Origin: Theileria orientalis strain Shintoku
Taxonomy: Eukaryota > Apicomplexa > Aconoidasida > Piroplasmida > Theileriidae
Reading direction: 5' to 3'
NCBI RefSeq assembly: GCF_000740895.1
Contig: NC_025263.1
Location: 1-64,000, forward strand
Length of the DNA stretch: 64,000 bases
Part shown: one piece after another, positions 41,501 through 52,500 of the stretch
Numbering within the stretch: the first letter of the stretch is position 1
How the letters are laid out: every line of letters starts with the position of its first letter
Notes under the pieces: generated by a model
What the model saw: only the letters and a program-made list of their open reading frames with translations
Told to the model about the DNA's origin: nothing
The model's database searches: none
Position numbers and translations under genes: made by a program

Positions 41501-43024
41501 AGAGCAGACCCATGTAAATGTGGCGTGCTTATAGTATACAACAACATCATTAGGGATTTGGTTGGTGGTGCTAGTAATGTGGGTGGACGTCCGAGTGGAA
41601 CCAGTAAACCTATTGACACTGATATAAAAGTTTGGCGAACAGTTAGAGAGGAACTTATTCAACCTTCTATAGGATGCATATGCCATTCCGACGATGTTTA
41701 TGGACCTAGGAATTAAAAACATTGAAGATACTATTCTCATGTATATATAAAACGTTGTTATGAATCCGGCGGTATCTATATCAGTAATAACATTGGCATC
41801 ATTCACCGACTTAACGAAGTACCTCTTAATGATATAAAAAGATACGTTAATTGAGGTGCTGTACAGACACATGTTAATGAACGTGATGGCAATCTTAATA
41901 AAAATTAGAGACAGCTCGTCGTTCCTGGTCCGTGTAATAATATTATATCCAATGTCGTCACTGAACATTTTCTGAATATTACTTAGTCTTCCAAGGATGT
42001 TATTGTACTTCGTTAGTTTATAATCTCTCATGAATAATATAAACTTAAATACAACGGCATTAAAAATCTCTATGGTAACCATAAATACCAGGAACAAAGC
42101 TCCTGTAACATATAGTACCCACAAGTTGGCCTTTACGTGTTTCGACATAAGATAAACTCCATACATAAAATTCGTTAAGAACTCAACAATAAATCTGGTC
42201 GACTCGAACGCCAGTGCCATTTGAAAAGAGTCATAAAACACATATGTGAATACCTTGGGACTCATTTCCTTGTCTTGATGACGCAAAGCTGGGCAGTATA
42301 ATGGATTCTTGGAGCACTTTGAATCGGGCGAACAGCTGTGCAGTACCTCATTGCAAGTGTTCAAGAGATTGGATCCTTCGATGTTGTTGTAATAATAACG
42401 CCTGTGACAAATAGAGTAGCTGAAGGGCACGATACCGTACAAGTAATAAAGTATGTAAACCATCCTGTTAATATAATAGTTAAGATTTTCAAGTAGAAGC
42501 CCATCCAATACTTGAGATCCCACAATAGCAAACAACAACAGTATCGTTTTGGCTATATGTGTCGATGGTTCGTTTACGATCTGAAGCAATTTTTGGACTA
42601 AAATGGATATGCTAAGACTCAGAACGATGCCAAACACTAGCACTGAAAACAAAACAGTAACTCTTTTCCAGCAAGTTAACAGTATGGCTCGAAGCAGAAT
42701 GGATCTGTATGGCTTAACAGGCTTCTTGTTGGACTTAGTGGCCTCATAACGGTCCAATCTGACCAAACCATCACTGATATGTTTAGAAAATATTGGTTCC
42801 CATTTTAAAATTTGATCTGAAACTTGTACGGGGTGTACCTTATATGGTTCCATATATTTTCTTGAGAGCGAAACAGCCCATTTGTTGAACCAACTATAAA
42901 ACAGATACCTGAAAATTGTTGCATCATCGTAATAGCTAAATCCATTGTCTTTTATTTTTTTAATATCGGATTTGTTATACACATGGCTCTCCCAAAACAC
43001 GGGACTCGGGTCCTCGTCGGCCAT
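38525..43024 (-). CDS. ABC transporter, ABCC-like full transporter (paralogue 3)
   Basis: 1,499 residues from the ATG at 43024. TMD1-NBD1-TMD2-NBD2. NBD1: GSKGSGKS near 535 (the SKG form, shared with paralogue 4, differs from VLG in paralogues 1 and 2), LSGGQRVR near 631, FLMCLDAS near 665 without the catalytic Glu, and SVVLTISK in place of a His switch. NBD2: GRSGAGKT near 1256, signature changed to LSNTQLRTLSLAR, VVDEPPEED near 1409, TAHDVN near 1451. The N-terminal 43 residues and upstream 64 bp are identical in DNA to paralogue 2, and the NBD1 core is nearly identical to the oppositely oriented paralogue 4. Membrane transporter with one canonical ATP site; substrate unknown. Confidence 0.93.
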   Translation of the reverse strand: MADEDPSPVFWESHVYNKSDIKKIKDNGFSYYDDATIFRYLFYSWFNKWAVSLSRKYMEPYKVHPVQVSDQILKWEPIFSKHISDGLVRLDRYEATKSNKKPVKPYRSILLRAILLTCWKRVTVLFSVLVFGIVLSLSISILVQKLLQIVNEPSTHIAKTILLLFAIVGSQVLDGLLLENLNYYINRMVYILYYLYGIVPFSYSICHRRYYYNNIEGSNLLNTCNEVLHSCSPDSKCSKNPLYCPALRHQDKEMSPKVFTYVFYDSFQMALAFESTRFIVEFLTNFMYGVYLMSKHVKANLWVLYVTGALFLVFMVTIEIFNAVVFKFILFMRDYKLTKYNNILGRLSNIQKMFSDDIGYNIITRTRNDELSLIFIKIAITFINMCLYSTSINVSFYIIKRYFVKSVNDANVITDIDTAGFITTFYIYMRIVSSMFLIPRSINIVGMAYASYRRLNKFLSNCSPNFYISVNRFTGSTRTSTHITSTTNQIPNDVVVYYKHATFTWVCSRRDLLNKNYEPYLKNINFELKRGEMAIVTGSKGSGKSNFVKSMLGEMTLVGGSMAVVPLHTSMPIFYASQDIFLQQGTIRSNIVFGHRFDENLYKTVLSAVELEYDISTWEKGDLRLLSDNAPSLSGGQRVRMELARAVYAYLVFHQVNKEYNNSQCSFLMCLDASFHGLDPYVSKTIFNNLFNVKTGILVKDDLSVVLTISKQGLDKCTKSCNIIQFPNPPIYNIKDKGCDFLNTLHDFIKTKKHEGDFKYLTSARSGPYDLNSLTNDMVGLCLSDNSMSSRAQLNKQLYRDSFVKYEKNLFRKLRFKPYVMFMKPAAVIFAVYIILTVALNILDYVKFVLSTNLSDYITKNINDYNKGDLVDLAEIKLRSNSALKLTVIFVSIIITLSILATVALTAGSIVSCRKLHEYSLNAIFNYRSAVVKIKKHINQVITFLSCDIMITDDIAGLFTALLLFSFIQTVTNVITLFYVIPISVPFILLTLVLIYMYIMRRYIGATVNLHFGLLEAQSQMNCVIERAISGGSVYRSFNRNSDLLRDFLEQSDYKVRTKYLFGAAVSWSTILFTWIFSLNTFIILVIPIMLDKYTKYKMTVGYFGLALSLSMNVIKSFSNFSVMYGCTQTTISSIDRFQCFIPMDHKLKFDKCPNTHEEYLVNPSNKDLTGVDKKQLISRRAIEFKTDNKKFYGLRKLFYNPKIHILDVGLYLNSDHSGVELRDVYVYTTPELNAEGMILKNITVAAHKAEIIGIVGRSGAGKTTLLSVLQNIIDNRTGQVLLDGKELNDIPKVVLRQVIGVLPQLPFVFKGWTIRGFLDPRKLFSDADISIALDKCGLLNFVNELPGANKLDSILVPEEPLLYHQKTKGAQSITKKYTKPGDESDMLLSNTQLRTLSLARLVLYRHFYRLIVVDEPPEEDPEAAAAKKDDLAVPIYELLQKHFSHCTTFVTAHDVNVLKTCTSVWVIHEGSLVKTCKASDVSANESIASIIEENVKKS

Positions 43025-43088
43025 CTACGTTTTATTAAAGTGAGTCATTATCGTTTATGTTACATTATATGGATGAACTTCCTGTATT
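42894..43088 (-). repeat. 195-bp identical 5' end of ABC paralogues 2 and 3 (copy 2)
   Basis: Partner of 17327-17521. The identical part ends at CTTCCTGTATT, after which the two upstream regions diverge by substitutions and small indels. Confidence 0.85.
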
Positions 43089-43270
43089 TAAAGTAATTAA
43101 AACAAGGTAATTATCGAGTTTCAAAGCTGTGTATGTAAATGACAAATTTCCGATTCGAATATTCAACAAACAGTATTTAAATATCAAATCTTATAATGAA
43201 AAATTTTCTATTTTTGTTTATTTCTGATTGTATATAATTAATTCAAGGGCACTTCCATTATGTTATTTTC

Positions 43271-43665
43271 AAAAATGGGCAATAGATTACTCAATGTTGG
43301 TATGGGTGTACTTGCTGAACGTGATAACGATAGTGGAATTTTATATAAAATGGAAAACCAATCCTGATGCATGAAATCATAATAATAATGTGAGAGCAAG
43401 GGGAATGGGAACTGTCATAACTTCAGACCTGACAGCACCAGCACCAGCAACACTCACCTCCGGCTTGTCGTCATAAAAGACCAACCTTGAAACTTCTTCA
43501 CCAGGTACACCACCAACAATTGAATCACAGAATGAAGAGAATATCACTATCGTTCCACCTGGAGGTAGTGAACCTACTGAAGCCAATTCAGGTAGTGCCT
43601 TAAGAGGACCAACAGGCTTGTCTGCTGAAGATTCGGCAGAAAACACGGCAGATGAAGCTTCCTAA
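43271..43665 (+). pseudogene. Broken C-terminal part of a Ser-rich FAINT-family gene
   Basis: Frame 1 of the relic (43293-43367) reads NVGMGVLAERDNDSGILYK then stops at TGA; this matches NATAGVIGVRDSDRAVLYK in the FAINT domain of the gene at 3206. A different frame (about 43420-43665) reads a Ser/Pro/Thr/Glu tail with GLSS, an in-frame TAA, KTNLETSS, then GSALRGP and DEAS before the TAA at 43663. Intact paralogues have LNLAEPEETSS and LRG in the tail. So at least one frameshift and two stops separate pieces of a once-intact tail. The front of the gene is gone; the promoter of ABC paralogue 3 abuts it. Confidence 0.8.
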
Positions 43666-46570
43666 GGTGAGGGTTCAGCAGGTCAAGGTATGGCAGTTAA
43701 AGATTATTAATCTGCATTCATTGATTAAGATAATAAAGTCATATGTGCCAAGAATATAATCAGTCATGATTATTATATAATAGCAACGTTATAACCAATC
43801 ATAACCAACTGAAATAATATGTAAACAACCAATGGCATCAAGCAATATAAACAAATAATAGCCAATATCTGAATCCGTGAATAAAATAAGCAAGGTAAGA
43901 GACTCTGGGTAAATTAAGATGAATATATATCAATGTTATGGTAATGCCAGTTGAGGGTCTGTTATCTATATGATATTATGGTAATATTGGTATACTATCA
44001 GTCGTACCGTTAATATTTGTATAAGATATTAACACCCCATTGTTGTAACGAGTCATCAGCTGAGTGCCATAAATAGCAAGTTTTTATTAAAATAGCCAAC
44101 AAACTAATAACAACTGTAAATTACATGTAGTATAGTTTCTACGTTAGTCTTATACCATAATGTGTGTGTTAGCAGTTGCTCAGCAGGAGCATAGTAGAAT
44201 CCATTGTAGCTATTGTTCCGTCTTTGTGGGATGACTACAGTAACCGAGTTTTTTACACTTATTGCCAAGTTTTTGTATTTTAACAAATTCCAAATCAAAT
44301 TTAGCTTGGTATTTTAGATAGAAAACCTTTATAAGTACATGGAAAAAGGTACATATAGTTGTAAAATGAACACACTAGATTATTTATGGCATACTGTTCA
44401 TATACATTACATGGTATTTGTTATTTACACAATATTATCTTTTTTACATTTATTTTATATTCATTAATTTTAAATTACATATTTTGACATTTGACTTAAA
44501 TATCAGTAGTTATATCACGATTTAACTCAATTACATATATGAATTCGTATAGGGTCAACCTCCAGATTCCATACATATACCTAATAACGTACAAACCAAT
44601 ACACATTTTCGAAAATTTTGTTCGGTCAGTTTTGTTAAATCAATAATGATTAATATTTTATAATAAATTTGATAAAGACACTTAATAGTATAAATTATCA
44701 ACATACCATAAATCAATATAATATAATATGGCAGACAGAATGTGGTCATTTGGAATTAATCACTATTAATACATTTATGTAATATATTCGCGACTAGGAT
44801 CAGGACATACGTTATATTGTAAAATATCCTGATATATTCTAATAATAACTCACTGGGATATCATCTGATGACATACTAGAACTGGAATATCATTGTTTAG
44901 TGTTTCAAGTTTTTGTATTGTTGTCATACGACACTCAATCTTACACCTAGAACCAATCGAATAACACTAAAACCATGCCTTGTTGTTATACATACATTAG
45001 GTGTACTTTATACACAGTTATCCATTTTAAGGTTAATGTGACGACGGTGTCTCCACTGAGTACGACCAGCTGGTGATCAGGTACTCTTTCCATAACTGTG
45101 CCACACTCATCCTATTAGCACGTTAGGGTCAGTTGGGTCACCCTGATGTACCTGTGCATCCCCTGCTCCTTCATTGTACTTGAACATAACAACTATGGAC
45201 AGTTAATGTGTGATGCCATTGTAGCCAAATACGCCACCGTATATTGACCTATTATCCAGTTATCCAATGGCAAAACTAATAAAACACACCTTGATGTGCG
45301 CAGGTGAACAGGCCACGTCCCAAAAGAATTCACTCTGGAGCAAGGCAATATTTTACTGGATACCTCGTATCTGTTACTATACACATACCAAACCCACTAG
45401 CAAAGGAAACATCTGGCTCTGTCCTGAACTAAAATAACAAACTATCCAATTAGGATCTTATTTGGTACCAGATGGATTACTTGATATATTGCTGTCATCT
45501 GAGACACAACTAGGAATAGGCTATTTGTCACTGGATTCTACTAGATTCTTCATATAAACATCATGTGGATAAACGAATTACTATACTCAGGTGTTATACC
45601 TGGCCATATGTACATTATGGCCAGTTAACACTGATTCATGGATTGTTTACTGAACTTGTGTAACTGAAAAATGAAATTTGGAGATTTTCTATTCTGTGTC
45701 GATATCATCTCATACTTACAAAAGATTGATATTTATATTCCTTAGTATTTCAGTTTAACATGGTAGGCAGACAGCTAAATAATATGATATGGCTGGGGTA
45801 TCACAAGTCAATACTAGCCTTATAACTGGGTTAGAACAAACGATATTATGTATTATTGTTAGGATAGTCTGGTTATAAAGTGGACCATTTAAATTTGATA
45901 GTTTAACACGTATATATTCAACGGCTTTGTTCATAGCTTTCCACTTGTTCACCTTCGTTAATCATATATTATAAACACAGTTAACGATATAATAATGAAA
46001 ATATTGACACTTTATATTCTCAATTGAATGTAGAAATCATTTCCTATGTATAAAATGTTTTAATAGTTTAACGTTAATAAAAGCCTTAAACTTGAGTTAA
46101 GCCTCTGTAGTATAAACCAATACAGATCCGTTTTAAATGTAGATTAAATTACGCCCATTAGAAGACAAACATAAAGTGTATTAAAGATTTAGTGCATTGC
46201 TTGTATCCAAACACAAAATTATGTTCTATCTGAATAACGATCCATAATACTGTCGAACACTAAAGGATCATTATGAAAACGACACTAATTCAAATCAGCG
46301 ATATTATGTGTAACCAATAACACATCAATTCAGAATATTTATACACACTGATATGTACACATTAAACATACTACAATATGTTCATAAAATTGATCGCAGT
46401 TTTGTTAATTATAAATAAATCGCAATAAATTATAAACTCATGGTTAGTACACACAAAAGATATGTACACTTAATACACTTGATAGTGTACGTGATCTAAT
46501 AAAAGTATACCATAATAATAAACTGGTATTGTAGGACCAAGTTGCACAGATATAACCAATATACTGTACC
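43666..46570. other. Long intergenic region with diverged 3' module
   Basis: 43740-43900 has AATAGCC/AACCAAC words like the 3' flanks of the Ser/Ala-rich genes. 43950-44200 is a diverged copy of the downstream module (TTATCTATATGATATTATGG, GTATAAGATATTAACACCCC, GAGTGCCATAAATAG), which supports the pseudogene just before it. 44300-44900 is AT-rich. 44930-45480 is less AT-rich with no coding frame. 45480-46570 is AT-rich and should include the promoter of the giant FAINT gene. Confidence 0.55.
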
Positions 46571-49500
46571 ATGAAGGTAGATACCATTTGTACATATATA
46601 TTGGTATACCTGTTAACATGTGTCCGTTTCAATGTGCTTGTAAAAGTAAATGCAGTTGCCAGTCAGCCAGCCGAAACCTCTTCAGATTCCCATTCAACTT
46701 CACTCCCTGAAAAAGAAGGGATAGTTCTTAACATAAAATCAGACACTAAATCCAATAAGAAATTTGATCATAAAAAGGTTGATCAATATATCACCTATAC
46801 TTCCAAAGATAACTACGCCTTCAAACATGTTAAAGAAGATGCAACTGAATTATGGCAGGCCACTGACGCCAGCGAATATTCCAACAAAGTTGAAGTAGAT
46901 CTTCTCGATAACAACTCCAAAGCTGTTACTATACACTTACCAGGAAACAAGACTAAGGTGTTCAAAAAAGATGGCTATAATAAACCCTGGACTGAAATCG
47001 ATACTTCCAAATTAAATCTTAAGTCGTTTAACATCAATTATCCTTACGAAACCTACTTTTTCACAAATGTTTTTAACAATAATTTCAGAACATTTACTGC
47101 TAAAATTGGTTTTGCTTTTAGAGGTGCCAATGAATTCATTGATGATCAAAAAATAGATATTTGGAAATCTGATAACGAGAGTGAGTATGCATACAAATTC
47201 GAAGTAGATTACATGAATAACGATTCTAAAGCACTGACTGTTCATATGTCTGGAAATAAAAGTAAGTTGTTAATGAAAAGTAGTACCAATCAACCATGGA
47301 ATGAAATTGATACCAGTGAAATTAATCCCAAGTCAATTGATATTAGCTTAGATAAAGAAACCTACTTTTGTTCCAACAGGTTGGATAAGGATGTTAGAAC
47401 ATTTAGAGCTAAAACCGGATTTGCTTTTAATAAAATCAAAGATGGCAATACTGATATATGGACCACTAGTAAAGAGAATGAATATTCTAAGAATGTCCAG
47501 ACAAAAGGAGACAAGAAGTTGATCATATATACCGGTGAAGACGGCAAAGCAAAGGTATTTAATAAGGGAACTAACTCTAAATGGAGTGAAGATATATCTG
47601 CAGCATCTACTGCAGCCAAAATATCTTCTGAATTACAGTATATATTCTCAGAGGCTAAGACTTCCACTCCTAAAAACGGTGTTGATCTTAACATTAAGTC
47701 AGATATTAAATCTACTGACATTTACGAATATCAAAAGGTTGGTAAATATGTCACCTATACTCCCAAGGGACTGAATGCATTTAAACTTGTAAAGTATTAC
47801 AAAACTGAAATTTGTAAAGTAACCAACCCCAACGATTATTCTCTTAGAGTTGAAGTAGATCTTATAAATAAATACTCGAGAGCAGTTACTGTTTATACGC
47901 CTGAAAATACGTTTGTGTTAATTAAAGATGGCTATAATAAACCCTGGACTGAAATCGATACTTCCAAATTAAATCTTAAGTCGTTTAACATAAATTATCC
48001 TTACGAAAGTTACTTTTACAAAAATAAATCAAAAGGAAAAACGAGAACATTTACCGCCAAACCAGGATTTGCTTTTAAAGGTGCCCATGAATATGTCGAT
48101 GGTGATAAAGTTTTAATTTGGGAAACTGATAATTTGAGTGAGTATGCATATAAGATTGTTAATGAAGGAGGTAAAAAAGTAACAATTCATATAGCCGATG
48201 GTTCTACAAAGGTGATTGAGAAAAAATCTGATGGAAAATGGCCAGAATACACTGAAGCTAATCCTATGAACGGTATACAACTTAACATATCGTCATGCAA
48301 TAAATCTTCTGACATGTTGCATTACAGTATGTCTGGAAATGTTGTAACTTATAGTGCCTTAAACAAATTTGGATTTAAATCAATATATAAAGGAGGTTCT
48401 TGTAATAATCCACAAAAGATTCTATGGGAAACTAAAAGTGATAAACATTATGGAAAGAAAGTCGAACATATTGACTATTGGTATAAGGATATGGAGGAAA
48501 TAAACATAGATTTATACGATGGAACTAAAAGAAAACTTTATAAAAGTCATAATTTGCCATGGACTGAGGTTGACTTATATAAAGTGAATCCCAAGACAAT
48601 GAACATATCTTATAAAAAGGAGACATATTATCATACAGCTACTGTTGAGGACGGTTTTAAAGTATATATTTCCAAACCAGCTTTTGCTTTTAATGATATT
48701 ATTCAATGGAAGTGGCCCTTCCGTAATAATACTTGGACACAAGTATGGAACACTACTAAACCTGAAGAATATGTCACTGAAGTGTATAGAGATGGTACCG
48801 GTTGCTCAGGCATTAATAACGTCACAATGCACCTAATTAATGGAGAGTATAGACATGTCAAAAAAGATAAAGGTAAATGGGTTGAAAAATCTTGTCGTAT
48901 AGAGCTTGATATTAATAATAAAAAAACCACATTTGAATACACCTATACTGTAAATAACTCCATTCATACATTTGAACCAAATTTCGATTTCTTAATTACT
49001 AAGGTGATGAATAAAGGTTCTGGCTCCAATAATTTACAACCGATTATCTGGGAACGAAAAGATAACGATGACTACCCAAACAAAGTAGTGACAGAGGGAG
49101 ATAACAAGGTGACAATATACACAGGCAATGATGCTACAGCAAAGGTCTTTAATAAAGGAACTGACGGGAAATGGATAGAAGATACCGAAGCTTTGACTAA
49201 GTTAAATGAACTATCTTCTGAACCACGCAAAATTTACATATTGGGTAAGAGTTTTGATCATAAAAAATGTATTGACCTAGATATAAATTTCGATACTAAG
49301 TCTACTGACAAGTTTTATTACAAAAGGCTTTACAACTATGTCACTTATACAGCAAAGAAAAACTACACTTTCAAATTTGTTAAAGAAGGTAAAACCAAAA
49401 TATGGGAGGCTATTGATTACACTAATTACTCACATAAAGTTATTGTAGATAATATGAATAACGACACTAAAGCAGTTACTATCCATTTCCCTAGAAAAAA

Positions 49501-52500
49501 GATGACAATGTTTACGAAAACTGGCAATACCGAATCCTGGATCGAAATCGATACGACCAAAATCAGTCTTCAGTCAATAAATATCAATGATGATCACGAT
49601 CGTTACTCATACAAAAATGTGTTGAAAGATAACATCAGAACATTTAAAGCTAAATATGGATTTAGTTTTAAAGCTGTTAATGAATGTGTTGAAGGTAAAG
49701 AAGTTGATATATGGAAATCGCATAACGATACTGAATACGCTACTAAAGTCGAAGTAGATTACATGAATAACGATTCTAAAGCAGTTACTCTTTACTTTCC
49801 CGATAACAAGTCTAAGTCGTTTATGAAACATAATAAGAATGATCCATGGACTGAAGTTGATATCACCAAAGTAAATCCTAAGTCGTTTAACATAGATTAT
49901 CCTCACGAAACATATTTCTACACAAATCAAATACGAGGTAACTTCAGAACATTTACTCCTAAGAATGGGTTCGCATTTAACTGTGTTAATGAATATATAA
50001 ATAATGAAAAGGTTGATATTTGGAAAACTGAACACGATACTGAATACGCTACTAAAGTCGAAGTATATTTTTTGAATAACGATTCCAAAGCCGTTACTCT
50101 TTACTTTCCTGATAAAAAGACTAAGGTGTTCAAAAAAGACGGTAAGAACCAGCAATGGAATGAGATTGGCACATCCAAAGTAAATCCTGAGGGAGTCAAC
50201 ATAGATTCTCATTACGATTGTTACTCATACACAAATGTGATAAAAGACAAAATTAGGACATTTCTCCCTAAGACTGGATTTGCTTTTAACTGTGCCAACG
50301 AATATGTCAACGATAAAAAAACTGAAATATGGAAAACGAATAATGAGAGTGAGTACGCCAATAAAATTGAAGTAGATAATATCAATAACCACACAAGAGC
50401 TATCATCATCCATTTTCCTGAAAACAAGACTGAGGTCTTTTGGAAATATCGTAAAAATGACAAATGGAAGAAGTTTGATACCACCGAAGTTAATCGTAAG
50501 ACAATAAACATCAGTTATCTTCAAGAATGTTACATATTCAAAAATGAGTTAATCAATAACGTTCGAACTTTTACCGCTAAAAAAGGGTTTGTATTTAAAG
50601 GCACCATTGAATTTATTAATGATAAAAAAGTTGGTATTTGGAAAACTGACAAAGAGAGTGAGTATTCGAATAAAATTGAAGTCGATCTGATGAATAACGA
50701 CGCAAAAGCCATCACTTTTTACTTGCCAGAAAACAGGACGAAGGTGTTAAAAAAAGATGGTATTAACGAGTCATGGACTGAAATTGATACAACAAAATTA
50801 AATCCCATGTCACTTAACATCAGCTCACATAACGACACCTACTTTTATTATACTAAGTTGCATGGGTCTATTAGAACATTTGAACCCCGAATTGGATTTG
50901 CATTTAACGTTGTTGATGAGTTTATTGGTGGCCAAAAAGCTGAAATTTGGACCACTACTAACCAGAAGGAGTTCGCTAAGAAAGTGGTATTTGCGAAACA
51001 TTCCTCCGGAAAATTTGATGTAACAATTCATTATGGCGAAGGATATAAAAAGTTATTTATAAAGGAGAGTGAGGATAAAGGGTGGAAAGAGGTAGATATA
51101 ACAGTAATTAATTTCAGGACCCTGAATATCAAGTATCAGTATAATACTTACTACTGTTCTACTAGGTTGGATAACGGTGTTAGAAAATTTGAAGCCAGAG
51201 ATGGATTTGCTTTTAATGTTGTTAATGAACTTATTGGTAAAAAAGGCATCGAAATTTGGACCGCAAATAAAAACAAATATGCTAAGAAAGTGATGACAAA
51301 AGGAGATAACAAGTTGTTAATATTCATAGGAGAGGGTGATAATGCCCATAAAAAGGTTTTTACCAAGGTAGCTGGCGGTCAATGGAGAGATGATACAACA
51401 GGAACTATTACAGTACCTTTACATTTTGAAACTACACAGCCAAGAGTCAGGTTATTTAAGGTCAATCCTTCGGACTTATCCAATCTATTGTCATTAAGTA
51501 CTAACGAATTTTCTTCGATTACAAGCGGAAACGTGGTTAAGTACCAGATTGCCAATGGTGTTAATTGTACCCGATTGATGATTGACGACGTTTTATTGTG
51601 GGAATACGACTCTTCAAAATATGGAGATCGATATCCCAGATCAGTATACCATAATACAGAAACCGATATTTTATTACTCAGGATATCAGGTGTAGATATC
51701 ACATTTGAGAACACCGCTGAAGGTTGGATATTCACTGAATCAGGACCACTAGCCGTCAAGTTCCACATAGTTGATCCTAACAACCCTAGTAATACTGTCG
51801 AACTCACTGACAATCAATTCACAGTAGCTGAAAATCGTGAGATCACCACGTTCAATATCGCAGACAATGTTCATCCTATCGCATTAACTTATGGTGCATC
51901 TCTACTGTGGCAGCATGATGCCAACAAACACAGTGGTATGCATCCTAAGTCACTACATTTTTATAAAAGAACAGAGACACTAGTACTTCAATTTGAGAAT
52001 TTAGATATGTCATTTGCAAAGAATAACGAAGGTGTATGGGAGTACACAGAGACTGATACCTCTGATAGTGAAGCAACTACTACACAACCTGAATCAGATG
52101 GCACTTCAGAACCTGGTGAAGGTGCTTCTACTACACCTCCACCTGAATCTAGTGGAGAAGGTACTCCAGCTACACCATCAGCTCAAACTGGACCATCCAC
52201 TACACAGCCAAGAGTCAGATTATTAAAGGTAAATCCTTCAAATCCTGATAGTCTTATCGAACTAGGTGCTAATGATTTTAGTTTTTCTACAAGTGGTAGT
52301 GTGGTCTTATACAAGATATCATCCGGTGTTAATTGTGTTCAGTTAATATTTGACAATGTTTTATTGTGGGTATATGACTCTTCACAGTATGGAGATCGAT
52401 ATCCCAGATCAGTATACCATAATACAGAAACCGATATTTTATTACTCAGGATGTCAGGTGTAGATCTAACTTTTGAGAACACTCCTGAAGGTTGGATATT

